In this document: positions 7,918-21,110 of the stretch, piece after piece
Position numbering within the stretch: position 1 is the stretch's first letter
How the letters are laid out: each line of letters starts with the position of its first letter
Source of the DNA: Azolla caroliniana
Taxonomy: Eukaryota > Polypodiophyta
DNA: 64,000 nucleotides
NCBI GenBank assembly: GCA_043228905.1
Contig: JBHGNT010000016.1
Span: 1,302,001 to 1,366,000, forward strand
Direction: 5' to 3'
Notes under the pieces: model-generated
What the model was told of the DNA's origin: nothing
Seen by the model: the letters and a program-made list of their open reading frames with translations, nothing else
The model's database searches: none
Position numbers and translations under genes: made by a program

Positions 7918-10826
7918 TCAAGAGACTGAATTGCGTCTTGTCCGAACAGTCCGAACTACAGATTCTTGTTGCTTTGATCCCCGGCATTTCCTTCCAAAAG
8001 GATTCATCCTACTTATAGTCCTGATAATACTCAGGCTCAGAAATTTCTGCTTTGGTGTCTTGTCTACATCAGACTTACTACTTATCCAACCTTTCTCGAG
8101 ATCATTGAGTTTACTCTTCATTCTTGCCACTTCAAGCCTCAGTTCTTCATTTTCTTGCCTCAGTGATGTATAGCTGTCCCTCGGCGTTATGACTTGACTG
8201 GTGGTTCCACTCTGCATTCTGTCTGAAGTACCATGTTCTGCCATTATATACAGCTGATTCTGGTTATCAACATCATTGTAAAGAGCATTATGTAGCCTAA
8301 TTTGCTCTAAGTACAGTACTTGAACAATCATATGCACCGGAAGACGATCATTCTGAGCTGCATGTGAACAAGCCTCTTGTGAGAGTTTTTGACAGTCTAT
8401 CACTTTGCAAATCCTCTTTCTTTCAGTGTTGGAGATCGATGGGTGTGCCTAAAAGAGAAGATACGATTGTAGGTCAGTTAAATTGACAACATGAACAGAA
8501 GAAAACCAGATCGTTGAGCAAAATCCCATTGCAGGGCTGATTGGTGGCTATGACTACTTACCACGCCCATTCAACAAGTCAATGAAAAACCTTACATCTA
8601 AAAATTAAATGGAAGTTAGGGGGTGCTAGCAAGGAACGGAACAAGGTTGCGTAATTTCAGACGTTTGGCTTAGTTTTGGGTCATTGTGCCTTGTAGATGA
8701 TGAGCCATGGTGCATCTATGAATCAGTTGGAGACGTATTAGAAGTGGGTACTGGACAAGGAACAGACGTGATAACTAAGAGAGTAAAGACTCCCAAAGCT
8801 CCCCAGTTTATTTAATGGTGTACTGTGTAGAACCGAGAGTAGTTTCTCATACTGTTCTATTCATGATGCTACACAACAATGCTTTACTATTTTTATGCGG
8901 TTAAGGGGCTGATTACTGGTGGCTAAACACTTAAGTATCCAAGCACATGATGCATCCTCATTATTATTAACACACTATAAAGAGATGATTGCCATGCTGT
9001 CAAAATTGAAGTTTGGGACTACACCTTCAGGTATACATCGACAGCCCTATATATACCATCGTGATCGATCCGTGAAGATTTTGGCACTGCATCACTTAAC
9101 TTTATGAACTTAGAGGCTGGCAAGTTAGGATCAGCTGCTACCTCTGCCAAGAAAGTATCAATCAATTTCGATACTTTCCTCATCGTCATTTCTGAGCCAG
9201 AGTTTGATGCAGCTGAACCGATGTGAAAATGGGGTGAAATAGGGATGTCACCATCCTCATCACCAACATCATCATCATTTTTCTGCACAAACGTAACCAC
9301 AAGACGATGAACAAAATCCACATCAAAGAGAGCACCATTGGCACAGGATGATGAATGAATAACCAGATCTTCTAAGGTTGTTTGATCAAGCTCAGCACCA
9401 ATCCTTCTTTCAAGATCCATCTGACAAGCTATAGTTGTATCAAGAAGACGCGATGCCCATAATAACCTAAACAAGAATCCCATAGGGACAAGCCGTTTCT
9501 CTGCAGGTAAAAGATTGACAATTGTTTCCAGAACTATTCGATGATGATGATGATCAAGTAAATGAACTTTCTCGTGCAAGTGTTCTGAATCATTCCTTGC
9601 ATTGCTACTCAATGTTTTGAGAAACTGTAGGGCATAATGCATTACTGCACCAGCAATGGCGCCTGTCTGCATACCTTTAGATCTGATAGTCTGTAATACC
9701 TGTTGAAAGGAATGAATAGGTAGACACAACAACTCATCTGCCCACCACTCAGTAACAGCGTCTGGTTCATGATTCGTATTTGAGTCTCCAAGCTTACTGA
9801 AACCATGTTTATCTAGAGAATCTTTCGATGAACTTCTGCAGAGAATACAAGCTATGGCGTTGATGCATCTGGACACTATCCTTAAATCTTCTGCTACTGG
9901 AAGAAGAGTTTGGCAAGAGCATAAGACTTGGATAGTGCTCTTTAGATCTGTAAACACAACATCTGTGAGGACATTCTCTGTGTTAGATACAAGAGCTACA
10001 TCCTTTCCATATTCTTCAGTCATTTCAAGGTATTCAGCAGCACATCGTAACATGGCTACATTAGTAACATCAATCTCGAACTTGATGCCATAGCAGAATT
10101 TCGCAACTAGTGTGAAAGCATCTGCACCACCAGGTAAATCGGACAATACTAGCTTGATCATATCTGCTCCACCGTGGCTATCTATTTTCCTCTTCATCCA
10201 TCCACTCTTGGAAGAAAGTGAGCACTGTCAAGAAACCATTATGAGAGAAGCACGTAACCTACAAGATTGATTTGAGGACCCTAAACTTAGAGGGAAAATA
10301 TTAACGATAGAGGGTTAGCGTCATTGTATTCATCATTTGTGTAGGCAATGACCTAATTATCATTGGTGTATACAATTGCCTACTTATCAGTGATGTATAC
10401 AATGGCCTAATTATTGATCGTTTATGTATATAATGACCTAAATAATTATTGTTTATTTATAAAGCGACCTAATTGAATGTTAGTTGAGGCTCAAGTTGAA
10501 TCTAGCAATGCCATGAAACCATAGCAGATTAAGGATACTGTTCAAAATGTGCATTCAAAATTACCTTGTGAAGCGCAAACTTAACATCGTCTACTTCAAT
10601 GATGATATCGCTCAGAGTTTCAGGATTCTTGACGAGCCTGCAAAAACATAGCCTTGCTATAGGTAAATATTTTCTTTCCTCATGGAAAACTAGACACAGA
10701 ATGCGGAGACTATTATAAGCTTTTCGTGAACCACCTTGTTTGTGAAGGATCCTCGGATATGAATGTTTTTATCCTGTTTGGAGATTTTCTAGCCACAGAA
10801 AAACTTCTTCTGGTTGAGGTTCCCAT
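7918..10826 (-). CDS. NPH3/RPT2-like BTB protein
   Basis: Four exons on the minus strand: 10826-10735, 10637-10565, 10224-9025 and 8448-7918, with matching phases, give 631 residues. A BTB/POZ domain spans about residues 35-125 (LSDIIIEVDDVKFALHK … AFTLVAKFCYGIKFEI). The NPH3 domain runs from about 215 (EWWADELLCLP) to 515, ending in the signature DCQKLSQEACSHAAQN and VQVLYLEQIRL. A coiled coil at about 548-575 (SLRQENEELRLEVARMKSKL) and a basic tail ending RTRRNSVS follow. Family members sit at the plasma membrane, act with phototropins and can serve as substrate adaptors for CUL3 ubiquitin ligases. Exon 3 is started at 10224 and not at 10206, because this supplies the CSLSSKSG segment that the BTB fold needs after LHK. 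Leader exons upstream of 10826 are not resolved. Confidence 0.9.
10337..10480. repeat. Tandem repeat inside NPH3 intron 2
   Basis: Four to five degenerate units of about 35-38 bp with the core GTATACAATGGCCTAATTAT occur one after another within the intron between exons 2 and 3. No coding content. Confidence 0.7.
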
Positions 10827-11766
10827 GAAGAACAATGGAAATGGGAATGTTTTTAGTATCAGAAAACAGTAAGGAGGGAGAGTTATTTGGCGCTGATGCA
10901 GACTATTGCTAAAGAGGGAGCAATTCGAATCCGCCCAGAAGCTATATTGCTAGACTATTGCTAGACTTCGATCCGCACCAAGATCTGAAACAGATCATAA
11001 AAATGTTTTAGAGGTGTTACGATACATGTCCTTGCTAACGGAAGAGCAATTTGAATGAGAACAGACACTATATATTATACTTAGATCAGCACCAAGAAAT
11101 GAACGATGAAACTGATTCAGTACGAATCAATACTAATAGCCATCCGATTCATTGCAAATACAGGAAGATGGAACATTGATAGTTCGACATTCTCCGAGGA
11201 GAGAAATGACAGTAGATTTCTTGAGGCATTTCCATGATCAGAAGCTATGGCGGTTTGTCATTATCCCATGGTTAATCTGCGTTTTATCGTTGTTAGATGG
11301 ACCTGCATAAAAAATATGCCAAAGACATTGATTCAGAACTAGCTGTGAAATGGCATGGAAAAACTGCGTTTTTTCTTTCATTTAAACATTTGGATCAAAC
11401 AAAAAAGTGCACGATGTACACGAGGTCAGAAGAGACGATAAAGATGAAAAGAAAATGAATTTCGTCTCTTCATCAACGAAGAACTTTGCAGAGCGAAGGG
11501 ATGGAAGCTCACATACATGAACACGGAATAGTCAGCTATGGAAAAGCTTTCGGAGAGAAGATACGTCTCTCGTACACAGACACAGACACATAAACAGGAG
11601 AAGACGGAATAATTTGTCTCAGCGCCTATAGAAAGCTCCATGAAGGAAATGAATAACAAAAACTGGCATTCTCTTCTGAAAATCTTCAAGAAATTAGAAA
11701 AAATAAAATCGGTAGCTCTTTATAAATCTCCATAGCCATGGGAGTGGAGAAACGAGCGTTTACTTG
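10827..11766 (-). other. Probable NPH3 leader and promoter region
   Basis: This is the DNA directly upstream of the NPH3 start codon. No coding similarity was seen. Leader introns are likely in this family, but I could not fix splice sites. Confidence 0.4.
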
Positions 11767-12045
11767 CGCGTAGTGTTTTCTGATTATGTAGCATAGGCAG
11801 AGAGAAGAAAGGCATAGACTAAGAAGAAGAATGTGTGATCTCAGCAAAGGAGTTGTCCCGCGGAGTGTTTTCTGATCATGTACCGCAGACAGAGAGAAGA
11901 AAGGAATAGAAGAAGAAGAAGAAGAAGAAGAAGAATGTGTGATCTCAGGAATGGAGTTTTCTTGGTGAAGAAACGAATCAGACAGACAGATTGAAGAAGA
12001 AGAAGAAGAACCGTGTGCGATCTCAGCTATGGCGGTTCTCTGATT
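11767..12045. repeat. Tandem duplication with GAA runs, about 3 units
   Basis: Units of about 80-100 bp share AGTGTTTTCTGAT, GCAGAGAGAAGAAAGG, a run of AAG/GAA triplets of varying length, and GTGTGATCTCAG. Copies begin near 11767 and 11867, with a shorter third copy ending near 12045. The triplet run expands in the middle copy (11905-11933). Confidence 0.7.
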
Positions 12046-12137
12046 GAAGGATGAATCAAATACAATGACAAATGCATATATACATATTATTTGGATGTAT
12101 GGTTTTTCCTGCTTTTTTCCCCCAGTTCTGTTTCTGC

Positions 12138-12163
12138 CTCTCTCTCTCTCTCTCTCTCTCTCT
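12138..12163. repeat. (TC)n microsatellite
   Basis: Uninterrupted TC dinucleotide run of about 26 bp. Confidence 0.9.
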
Positions 12164-12333
12164 GCAGGAAGAAAACAAATCAACCGCGAAAGCTCCCCAT
12201 TTCCGTGGCTATGGAAATTCAAAGGATTTCTTTTTTAATTTATTATTTTCGAGTTATTTTATTTATTTCTTTTGGTTGTTTGTTTCTCTCGCCGGGCTTC
12301 CAAAAACCATGGTTTAACAAGAAGGGTGGTTTT

Positions 12334-12355
12334 GGGGGGGGGGGGGGGGGGGGGG
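12334..12355. repeat. Poly-G tract of 22 bp
   Basis: Twenty-two consecutive G residues on the plus strand. Such runs are prone to length error in assemblies and can form quadruplexes. Confidence 0.9.
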
Positions 12356-12399
12356 CACAGTGGTTTCTCTAGAGCCGGGGTGGTTTTATATACATATGT

Positions 12400-15300
12400 A
12401 CATTGTATAGCGATGGAGAGTATAGAATGGTTGCGCCCAACACATGTTACGTATTCAAAGTGTAATGGTCGGTCGATTGCCGTGCCTCTTGGCCGATTCG
12501 TCTGGCTCTCTCTAGCCGACCATATCTCCCAAATAGTGCCTAAAAAACTCCTTAGTCAGATAAAAGGTCAGGAAGGACCTTATTTTTACTTTTGCCCTTG
12601 CTTGCAGCCCGTCTTCGGCCTGCCCACCACTCCTAATCTCTTTGTGATTCACATAGGGAATGCGAACTTTTGTTGTTGCCAAAGGCATTGGGCTTGATGG
12701 AGCTCGCCAAGGGGAATGACACACCTTTGCCGAGAGACAACATGTAACATTTTGAGTTGGTTTCATGAAGTCATGTCACTTGATGGTTTGGATCTGTGCT
12801 CGGAAATTCCTTTCCATGTGTGTATATACAATATATATATATACTACCATTAGAATCTAGCAGAAATCACATATAATTTTTGTGGCGGAATTTATTCCCC
12901 TTGATAAATAGTTCCCCGTCGGTGGTAGGTTCACATTTTGCCATGTCGATCATTCATTGATCTTTCCACTTGACCACATGGTCATGCGGTAAACTATATT
13001 TGCTCGTTCTATTGGGACTTGATGGGAAGAATTCGATTCATTGATAACGAATCTATGGAATGTCTTGTTGAAAAGAACAAATGTTTGTCTCCTTATGAAT
13101 TGCATGGGCATTGATTCGGTTGTATCAAAGAATCGAATGATATTGTTATTCATACTTTCAACCGTCTCACATTAATTGCATTCGTTTCCTTGCTATTAAT
13201 AGAGACATATTTTATACATAGATAGCCAAAAAATTGAATAAAACATAGAAACATGGCTAGCTCAAGAAATCCTTGCATGCTGGTTTAGACATGATTTTCA
13301 AGCTCAAATATTGTGTGCCCACTATACGCAAATTCATACTAACATTAGATATGAAAAAATGCAAGGTTCAAATTGCAAACATGTCATTATTAGAAGACAA
13401 AAGGGAACATAATAGTTGGGTTCACAAATGACAATCGATTGCATGTACAAGAGTTAAAACCCCCTCAATATTATCTTTGTGAATCACAAATTCCATTAAA
13501 TGTGGCCAATTGGTGCCATTTGATTGAGCATTTTAACATCAACTACCATGCCATGCATTTCTTGTCATTAATAATTTACAACCTTGAACTTTTTTGGGTG
13601 CTCCCTTCCACACCTCGTGGACATAACCTAATCACCATTCTCAAAAGACTCAAATACATACATGATTACAATATCACGCGAGTTTTTGGTATAACAATTG
13701 CATTACGCAAGAAGAATCCTTTTAATTTAGACAATATTTTACCCATGAACGCAAGAACAAATGAGCATATGATGGCATAAAATATATAAGCATGATTATG
13801 ATGGTTGTGAATACCAATTTGTTTTTACCGAGATTTCAGAAAACAACCTACCCATGAATGACAAAACTTCTCAATCACCAACCACCACAACTACAACTCT
13901 TTTACCTTTATCTACACTTCCCATTAGTTCATGCATCTATTAATCAACTTTGGCACAACTTATAGTAAATTGCACACTTTATCTCTTCTCGAAAATTTAC
14001 AACCACCATGTAAAGTCTAGACTATATGCCAACAATGATAACGAGTTCCCTCGATTATAACATTTCATGTTTAAGGTGTGTCGTCAAAGTAACTCATTGA
14101 CTAGATTAATAATGCAAATGATGTCATGTTTACAACACAAAACCAACCTTACACGTTCTTTTATTGTTGCATGAACATGGGTTATCTCCCTCGTGATGAT
14201 TCAAACAAATGGTGGCAGTGTTAACAGCCCTATGTAATAATCTTTGGGTCAAGATCATGAAACTATTTGATATATTTGTATATCCACCATTTCCAGACAC
14301 TATATGAATGCTGATCTTATGTGCCATCTATTCACAAAATTTCCCCATGTGGTAGTGTGCACGACTAAAAATAATGCTAACTTAGATGTATCACACTACA
14401 CACAAGTCTAGTACTTTCTATTTATTTATCAGTAACGATGCAAAAATGTGTATCTTATTGGTTTATTGTCACAACATATGGACATAACTAAATCATGAAA
14501 AAACATATAAACACGTTGAGAAAACATAACTATGAATAAAACTCATATCTACATGTATATTATGATACCAATATCATCTTCATGGTGCTTGTATTTGCTT
14601 TTGTTTTATAGAAAAATATATCGTACTCTTGAGTGTTCTTGCATAAAAAACGTGTGGTTCCTAACAACATTTGGTCAAGAAAAACTAAAATGGACACAAT
14701 ACTAGTGGATCCAACAAAATCATTGTGATGTACATAAATTTTATCAAATCCTAAAATATATGAATATGAAGGAGGTATCTAATACATAACTAAGAAAGAT
14801 ATGAACCTTCGAATGTAATCTTACACATCCTACAATTAAGAAATAACCGAAATGTATGTGGTTGCTCCAAATTAAATGCAATTGATTAAGATTTTAAAAG
14901 GCGTGAGCTAGTCATCTTTTATGTCATTTTATGACATAAAGTGTGATTCACCTTTTCTCTCTTTTTATGGTAGGCCATTATTCGATTGAGCTAGAAAGCA
15001 TGTTAATTGGTTTATTGTACACTTGTGACTCCATCCATCGATCAAATTGGTGGCCCTCGAAGATTCTCCAATTGGTTAAAAGGTGGTCCCAACCAAAGAT
15101 GTTGATCCCCTTATTATTGATTGAACATCCCCCCATTACATGACATGAATGTTAGGAGTATTTAAAGAGGGACATTGTATTTAGACCCCTAGAGTTCTAT
15201 ACTTTCTTGTAAGTCAGTCATGGTGATGTTTTTTCTTTCATAATGAAAGACATTATTTACGGGTTAAAAACCCCTTGTGGACACAAGGCAAAGTGCATGG

Positions 15301-18300
15301 CATAAATGTTGTGATGATGGTTAAGTGAGAGAAAAGTAGCCAAACTTATAAGGAAAAGAATCAAAGTGAATAAGATGGTTGATTACTCCACAATATGTGG
15401 AGAGAGAGAGGAATAGAGAGAATATCTTTTGACATCAACAAGAGATAGATTTTGATCTATGAGATGGGCCTAGCCCATGGCAATGATACAACTTGGATTC
15501 TCTCAAAATTTCGACTTTGATGCTTCAGTGTAAATGGAGAGACAGAAAGAATGCGTGTGTTTTGCATGGGTGCATGTGTAAGGGGGGTATCCTTGTATGA
15601 GCCAAGGTTTAACAAGTTATCTTTGATTAATTTGATAACCCTCGTTTGTTAATCCGACATAGGCATCCACTAACCAATGACTTGTTCTTGCCAATTTTGA
15701 CGGGCTCGAGAAAATGCAAGTGTTTTGAAACCACCTCTTTCACTAGATGAACTATTACTTGAGTACCATCTCTTCATTCAACAACCTTTACCAACCGACG
15801 TACTCTCTCTCTTGGTGGTTGCTATTTAGAATATGATAACTAGTGGATTAGAAGGAGCGGAAAAAAGCATGATAGAAACTTATGTCATATTTGCATGTAG
15901 GTAATTTTAGAGAAAGAAATTTATGTGAATAACCTATTTGCTACATTAGTGAGCTTCATAATGACCTATTACTAGAGAATTTGATAGGTGATTTGTCAAA
16001 GTATGTCATGGAAAAATGTCCTCCGACTTTTCATACAACAATGTTACACATATCTTTCGTGAGATAGATAGATTTTCTTATAAAAAAATAATCAAAGACA
16101 CACAAATAATCACATGAACCGTTTTCATGTCATTGAATCTACTTGTATACTAAGGAAATCACCACAATATATAAGACACAAGAATGTAAAATTTGAGGCG
16201 GCACATTTTAGTACATGAAGAATTTGAAGGAAAACCAAATGAGATAAAGGGAAATTCATATTATAGATTACAATATTTTGTAATGCAATGTTTGTATGGA
16301 CATTGTAAACGTAAATGATAACAAGTACGAAAAGGAGTAAATGAATGAAAGGGCTACCTCTAAACCCTTGTTTGGATGTAGTAAAAGGAAGGTTAAAAAT
16401 CCCTTTCAAAATCAAATGAAAATTTGAGTTGGTCGACGAACAATGAACTCCATAATTTCTCACATATATAAAAATATCGTGAAAACAATAACAAACATAG
16501 CATTCATGCGTCGACAAAATTGAAAAATGAAAGTTTGAAAACAACAATTCTAACGAAGAATGCATCCAATTTATATACTATGAAGATGCTAAGAAGATGG
16601 TAACATGAACTAATACCCGCTCTATTCTCTACATCAGACCGCTTGCAAGTACCAAATGCGCATGAGGCATTTTGAATAATGGCTACAATATCGAGTTTTT
16701 ATCGAACAATTGTCAAAGGATTTGCCAACTCTAGCGTGAATGTAATAAAAGATTTTACCATGGTGTACACGTACTTGCTCAAATAAAACAATACATGCTC
16801 AAATTTCGTTGTTTCATTTTTTGGCATAAACAATACTTGCTCAAATATCGTTGTTTTGTTTTTCGGCATAAGAACATTGTAGCAAGGCATATTAGGCATA
16901 TTTTGTGATGGGTTGTCGCATGGCAAAACTCCTTTGTAATATCATAAAACACGAAGCAATAAAATCTGATTCAACCAAATGAGTACACTAGTGAGCAATA
17001 GGAATAGTTGGTTTCGGCCTAAACATAAAAATGTTTGATTGCCCGTTCTCATTGCTCTTTCTTGACTACAATGGAAAGCTTTGAAATGATGCACATTATT
17101 ACCATTGAGATACTAAAACGAAGAGATTCAATTGAGCCTTACAGTGATAGACTACACAACTTAATCCAACAGAGAATTAAGAATGGTACCATGACATTTA
17201 AAGGACACTAATGTCTAGAAGAAGAGTATGGGAAGATTACTAGCCATAGCTTGTATTATTGACGAGGGCTTCAATCTAATTCGGCAATGATCCATGATGT
17301 TTCATTAGTAAGGTACAAACAAGCAACATCGTTACCGATCCTTAACTTTATTTGGCATTGCATAAACCATTTGAAAGAGTTATATGCCATGGTAGCCATC
17401 TATGTTATGTTCGTATATTTGTTGGTGATATAGTACCTTTAGTGCACGTGCACGTTGCCTATGATCCTAGTAGAAACAAATATGTCCAAAATGAGTCATA
17501 ATTCAATTAGGATTCAAAACTCACGAAAAACGATAATCAATCTACTATTACTATAGAAAGACAAAGAAAATCATGAAGACATGTAGGGAATCATGCCCAA
17601 ATGTGCACACATGATGTACACAACATTTCACAAACTCAAATAAAATAAAAAATATATATATTTCTCGTTCAAAGTGTAATGATAATTTTACTCCATGTAG
17701 TCCCTTAAAGTATTAGTATTATCCCTAGTTAAGAAGTAATGGTTAAATTATTGGCTTTTCCCTTGATGAAAATGGCCTAATTGTGTAGTTTGATATGTCA
17801 AAAGTTTAGAGTACGTTGGTAGATGATTTACGTGGTGCATAATTGTCAATGTCATTAGCCATCCCATCAAGTGTTGGGTTAAGTCTCTCAAGATGTGCAC
17901 CGGTGCTTACTATGTTGAGATGAATTACTTGCAACCATCACTTAAAAAATATAACCATTACTCCTTTGACATAAACACAATAATTGGTTTGTTGCTAACT
18001 TAATATGCGCATGCATTATGAGTTTGATATGAATTAAACACAATAATTGAGGAGCTAATTACTTAGTTTGATTTAAGTATAGAAAGGTAAATACTTAAAG
18101 GGGACAATCATATCATGCATGGTGTAAAATATCAATTGCCTTAGTATGTTTCATAGTACCAACCATATTACGTAAAATTCGTGTTCGTCTAGCATAACAT
18201 TCGTTTTCCTACGTTGGAAAACGAATGTGAATGTTATTCAAACATTCTTGTGTTTTTTTTTTTGTTTTTTTCCCGTTCTTTTAATGTTTTCCCCCCCCAT

Positions 18301-19400
18301 TTTTTAGGCTTATTTACCTCATAATAAATAGTTAATCCAAAAGTATGGTATTTATCATTCTTTGAGGGTGTTTTTCTTACGCGAATGCGAATGCACGTAT
18401 GGTACGTATGGTTCATACTATGGTACCAACCATGGTTCTCATCAAATTGCAAAAAACCAAGGGATACATTGTGATAAACCCAATTTGGGTTGCATAAGTA
18501 AATCCTCTAATTAATCATATATTATATTATGTTTGCTAAGTTCCCTTCATTTAAGGAAATCCCACTTTATGAGGGGTAGTTATGATTTCATAAAAAACCC
18601 AAAACTTGTAGCATATTATATGCAATTGCGATTCATGATCATTAAGCAACCATTGGTGAGATTATCGCATCTAGGGGTATCTTATATTATGTCAACACAT
18701 TTCTTGCAAGTATGCAAGTCAGTGAAATGTTTTAATTGCATCAATATTTGTGTATTTGGGCATGAGTGCCATTGATGTATGTATATGTGTATCATGTTTC
18801 CTTTTCAATAACACAAATTTTTGTCACCTACATGGGGTCTTTTTTACATTAATCATTAAGAATTCTCTTGAGCTTCACTTGAAAGATCTTTGTTTTTATC
18901 AAGCTACATTAATGTTTTTTCTACGATTGAACCAAACAAGAATGTGTTAAAATCATGTCTAGGGTTTAAAGTTAACCCCAAACCCTAAACTTAATCAACA
19001 ATAATGCAATTTTCTTTCTTTTCAATATCCATTTCAAACGAATTGCAGACTACTAATATGCAAATCGAGGGAATTCCCTAATTGTTGATTTGGTTACTAG
19101 AGGTACCACATACCAATTCCACAAATGGTAAAGCCACCTCATTGATGCATCGCTCTACCACTAGATAGAATGTTTTGAGGTTATATGAACAATCAATGTA
19201 AAAAACCAGAATTTAAGATAGATTTATTTTAACGATAACAAGGATCAAATGAATGGAACAACCACTACAAACAAGAATGTAAGTGAACATGAAACAGATC
19301 AAATGTCTGTGTTTTATTTTATAAAAAGCTCTTTTATTACAATTTTGGTTCGGCATTGACATTGATGTTTTTTTTAGCATTTTTGTTGCCTTAATATCTG
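12400..19400. other. Long gene-free AT-rich spacer
   Basis: I read this on both strands for known family motifs and found none. The frames are short and low in codon structure. Visible details are a duplication at 16790-16875, a perfect 13-bp stem hairpin at 18197-18228 and a palindrome GTGCACGTGCAC at 17442-17453. It is probably old transposon sequence beyond recognition. Confidence 0.6.
16790..16875. repeat. Short direct duplication
   Basis: TGCTCAAATTTCGTTGTTTC with a following GGCATAA is repeated about 43-44 bp later as TGCTCAAATATCGTTGTTTT with GGCATAA. This makes a repetitive minus-strand peptide and is not a gene. Confidence 0.6.
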
Positions 19401-19689
19401 TAAATACCAGAATATATTACAAAATATTACATTTGGCAAAATGTATCAATCAATCAACCATAAAACCATATTGTTCTCATGTGGAGAATCAGCAACATGG
19501 CATCTCGTAGCGAAGAATCATTAATTACCTTTGAACTATATGTATATAAATATGTGTATATGTAAATTTGCATGTATATATAAGCAAAAATAACCAGAGT
19601 TCTGATGCTTGAATCTGGAATTACACTTGTCCCAGTCAACCAAAATAAATTCAATCCTTCTGTTGATGCTTCTTCCTTCTTCTTCAATC

Positions 19690-20030
19690 ACGAGTACACA
19701 TACCCTTGTACTCATCGTTTTCTGAGATTTCGTCGGGATAGAATTCGTTTTCCATAGGGGCTACTTCGAAGTGAAGGCATGTGAGGACGAATCGCTTCAA
19801 CAAGATATGTATGGACATCTCCCTACAAAAATCATTTCCGATAAAATTAATCTCTCCTCTCCCCTCCTCTCCCCTCCCCTCTTCAGACTGTACATCAACG
19901 AGGTAGTTATCTACATCAAACATGGAGGTGGCCGGGGAATTGACATATTAGGTACACCAATCCACATTCTTCTTGAGGTTGGCAGTCATAATGTTGGTCT
20001 TCGAATCTCATGCAGATCTACAACATAAGC
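19690..20030 (+). other. Unassigned open region, possible transposon debris
   Basis: A plus-strand frame reads FHRGYFEVKACEDESLQQDM and on through a CT-rich block to LYINEVVIYIKHGGGRGIDI and a stop at about 20028. I do not recognise a family. It is interrupted at both ends and followed by other short frames in the same direction up to 20498, which could be a decayed retroelement. No function is claimed. Confidence 0.25.
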
Positions 20031-20596
20031 TCAATGCTCTATACATGGTTTTTGACATGAAAAAGAGCCTAGAAGCACGTCTTCACCCTATCATGAGGGC
20101 AAATTCAAATAGAGGGTTCATATGTATATCTAAGAGTCACATTTACAAGCACAAAATGGGTGTTTTTCTATTGTTGGACTTCATCGACCAACCATGAGTA
20201 TGATGTCCAATCACCACGGCTCAAACCATACATATTAGTTATGCACTTCGTGGTTGATTTTTGCTTCTAGTAGATGTCTCCAGGACATTGCAATGGGGTT
20301 ATGATAGATCAGATGATAGCAATTTTTCGTGCACATAGGCCCCACCTCGTGAACCACTATCTCACCACCCTTAGTCATCGACAAAAAAAGGCCATTATCT
20401 CCCGTCATCACAGGTGCTTTCCTCAGTTCAGAGACCTCTCGATTCTGGATCGACCTATGCTAGAGATTTTTCAAACACAAATAGTACAATATATCTGACT
20501 TGAGAATCTTACATGTATAGATGACAAGATTCTTTGGTCACATCTTAATTATATTTCTATTTGCTTTTTTATTTAGATATGTTTATTTTGGTTTGC

Positions 20597-20697
20597 AGTT
20601 CTCAAACATGAGACAACATTTTAAGATGTAATCTCTTGTTTGGTCTTGTAGGCCATTTTGGCCTCTTAAAAGAAGTCAATATATCTTTCTTTCTTTC
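20597..20697 (+). repeat. Dispersed repeat, copy 1 (LTR-like)
   Basis: About 100 bp beginning GTTCTCAAACATGAGACA and containing TAGGCCATTTTGGCCTCTTA plus a TTTCTTTCTT tail matches 54109-54200 in the same orientation. At 20882-20890 the string TGGTATCAG occurs, which is the core of the initiator-Met-tRNA primer-binding site used by many plant LTR elements. A solo or decayed LTR element is possible, but no second LTR or gag/pol was found. Confidence 0.4.
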
Positions 20698-20939
20698 TTC
20701 ACTCTAGGGGTCACATTTTATCACTATGTATACCTAGGGGTAAGCTTAAAGGAACTCAACTCTCTTGGCAAGAGACATCAAAAGCTAGACTAATTCATTC
20801 CAAGATAATTATTTGGGAACCATGTCTGTTATCACATAAGGAAATAACCACTTGATGGGCCAGAAAGACCGAGCATCAAGATGGTATCAGCATATGGGAA
20901 GCTTCCTCATGCTCTAGAGTCTTTGTGACAACTGGCATT

Positions 20940-21110
20940 AGGTAGAATGCATAACTACCAATACAAAGGTAAACTGCATGGATAGACTTCATAACTACCA
21001 ATATAAGCATAGAGTGCATAACTACCAATACACCTCTCTAAATGGCATATCTGTGAAAGCAGATGGTGATCTATTGTCTACATAACTACCGATGCACCTC
21101 TCTACATGAC
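20940..21110. repeat. Short interspersed repeats with ATAACTACCAATAC core
   Basis: The string CATAACTACC followed by AATAC, AATATA or GATGC occurs at about 20950, 20990, 21018 and 21080, twice followed by ACCTCTCTA and ATGACATAT/ATGGCATAT. This is a degenerate local repeat downstream of the Pumilio gene. Confidence 0.55.

Noticed and set aside
7918-8173. Plus-strand frames over the NPH3 last exon
   Set aside because: Shadow frames opposite a well-supported exon.
12044-12697. Several overlapping plus-strand frames
   Set aside because: They contain TC and poly-G tracts, have no conserved motif and no support for splicing.
16125-16565. A 146-residue minus-strand frame
   Set aside because: AT-rich, hydrophobic by composition, no recognised family and no neighbouring exon.
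19690-20498. Last exon of the Pumilio gene or a separate gene
   Set aside because: Neither strand shows the capping motif of PUF proteins; the plus-strand peptide matches no family I know.
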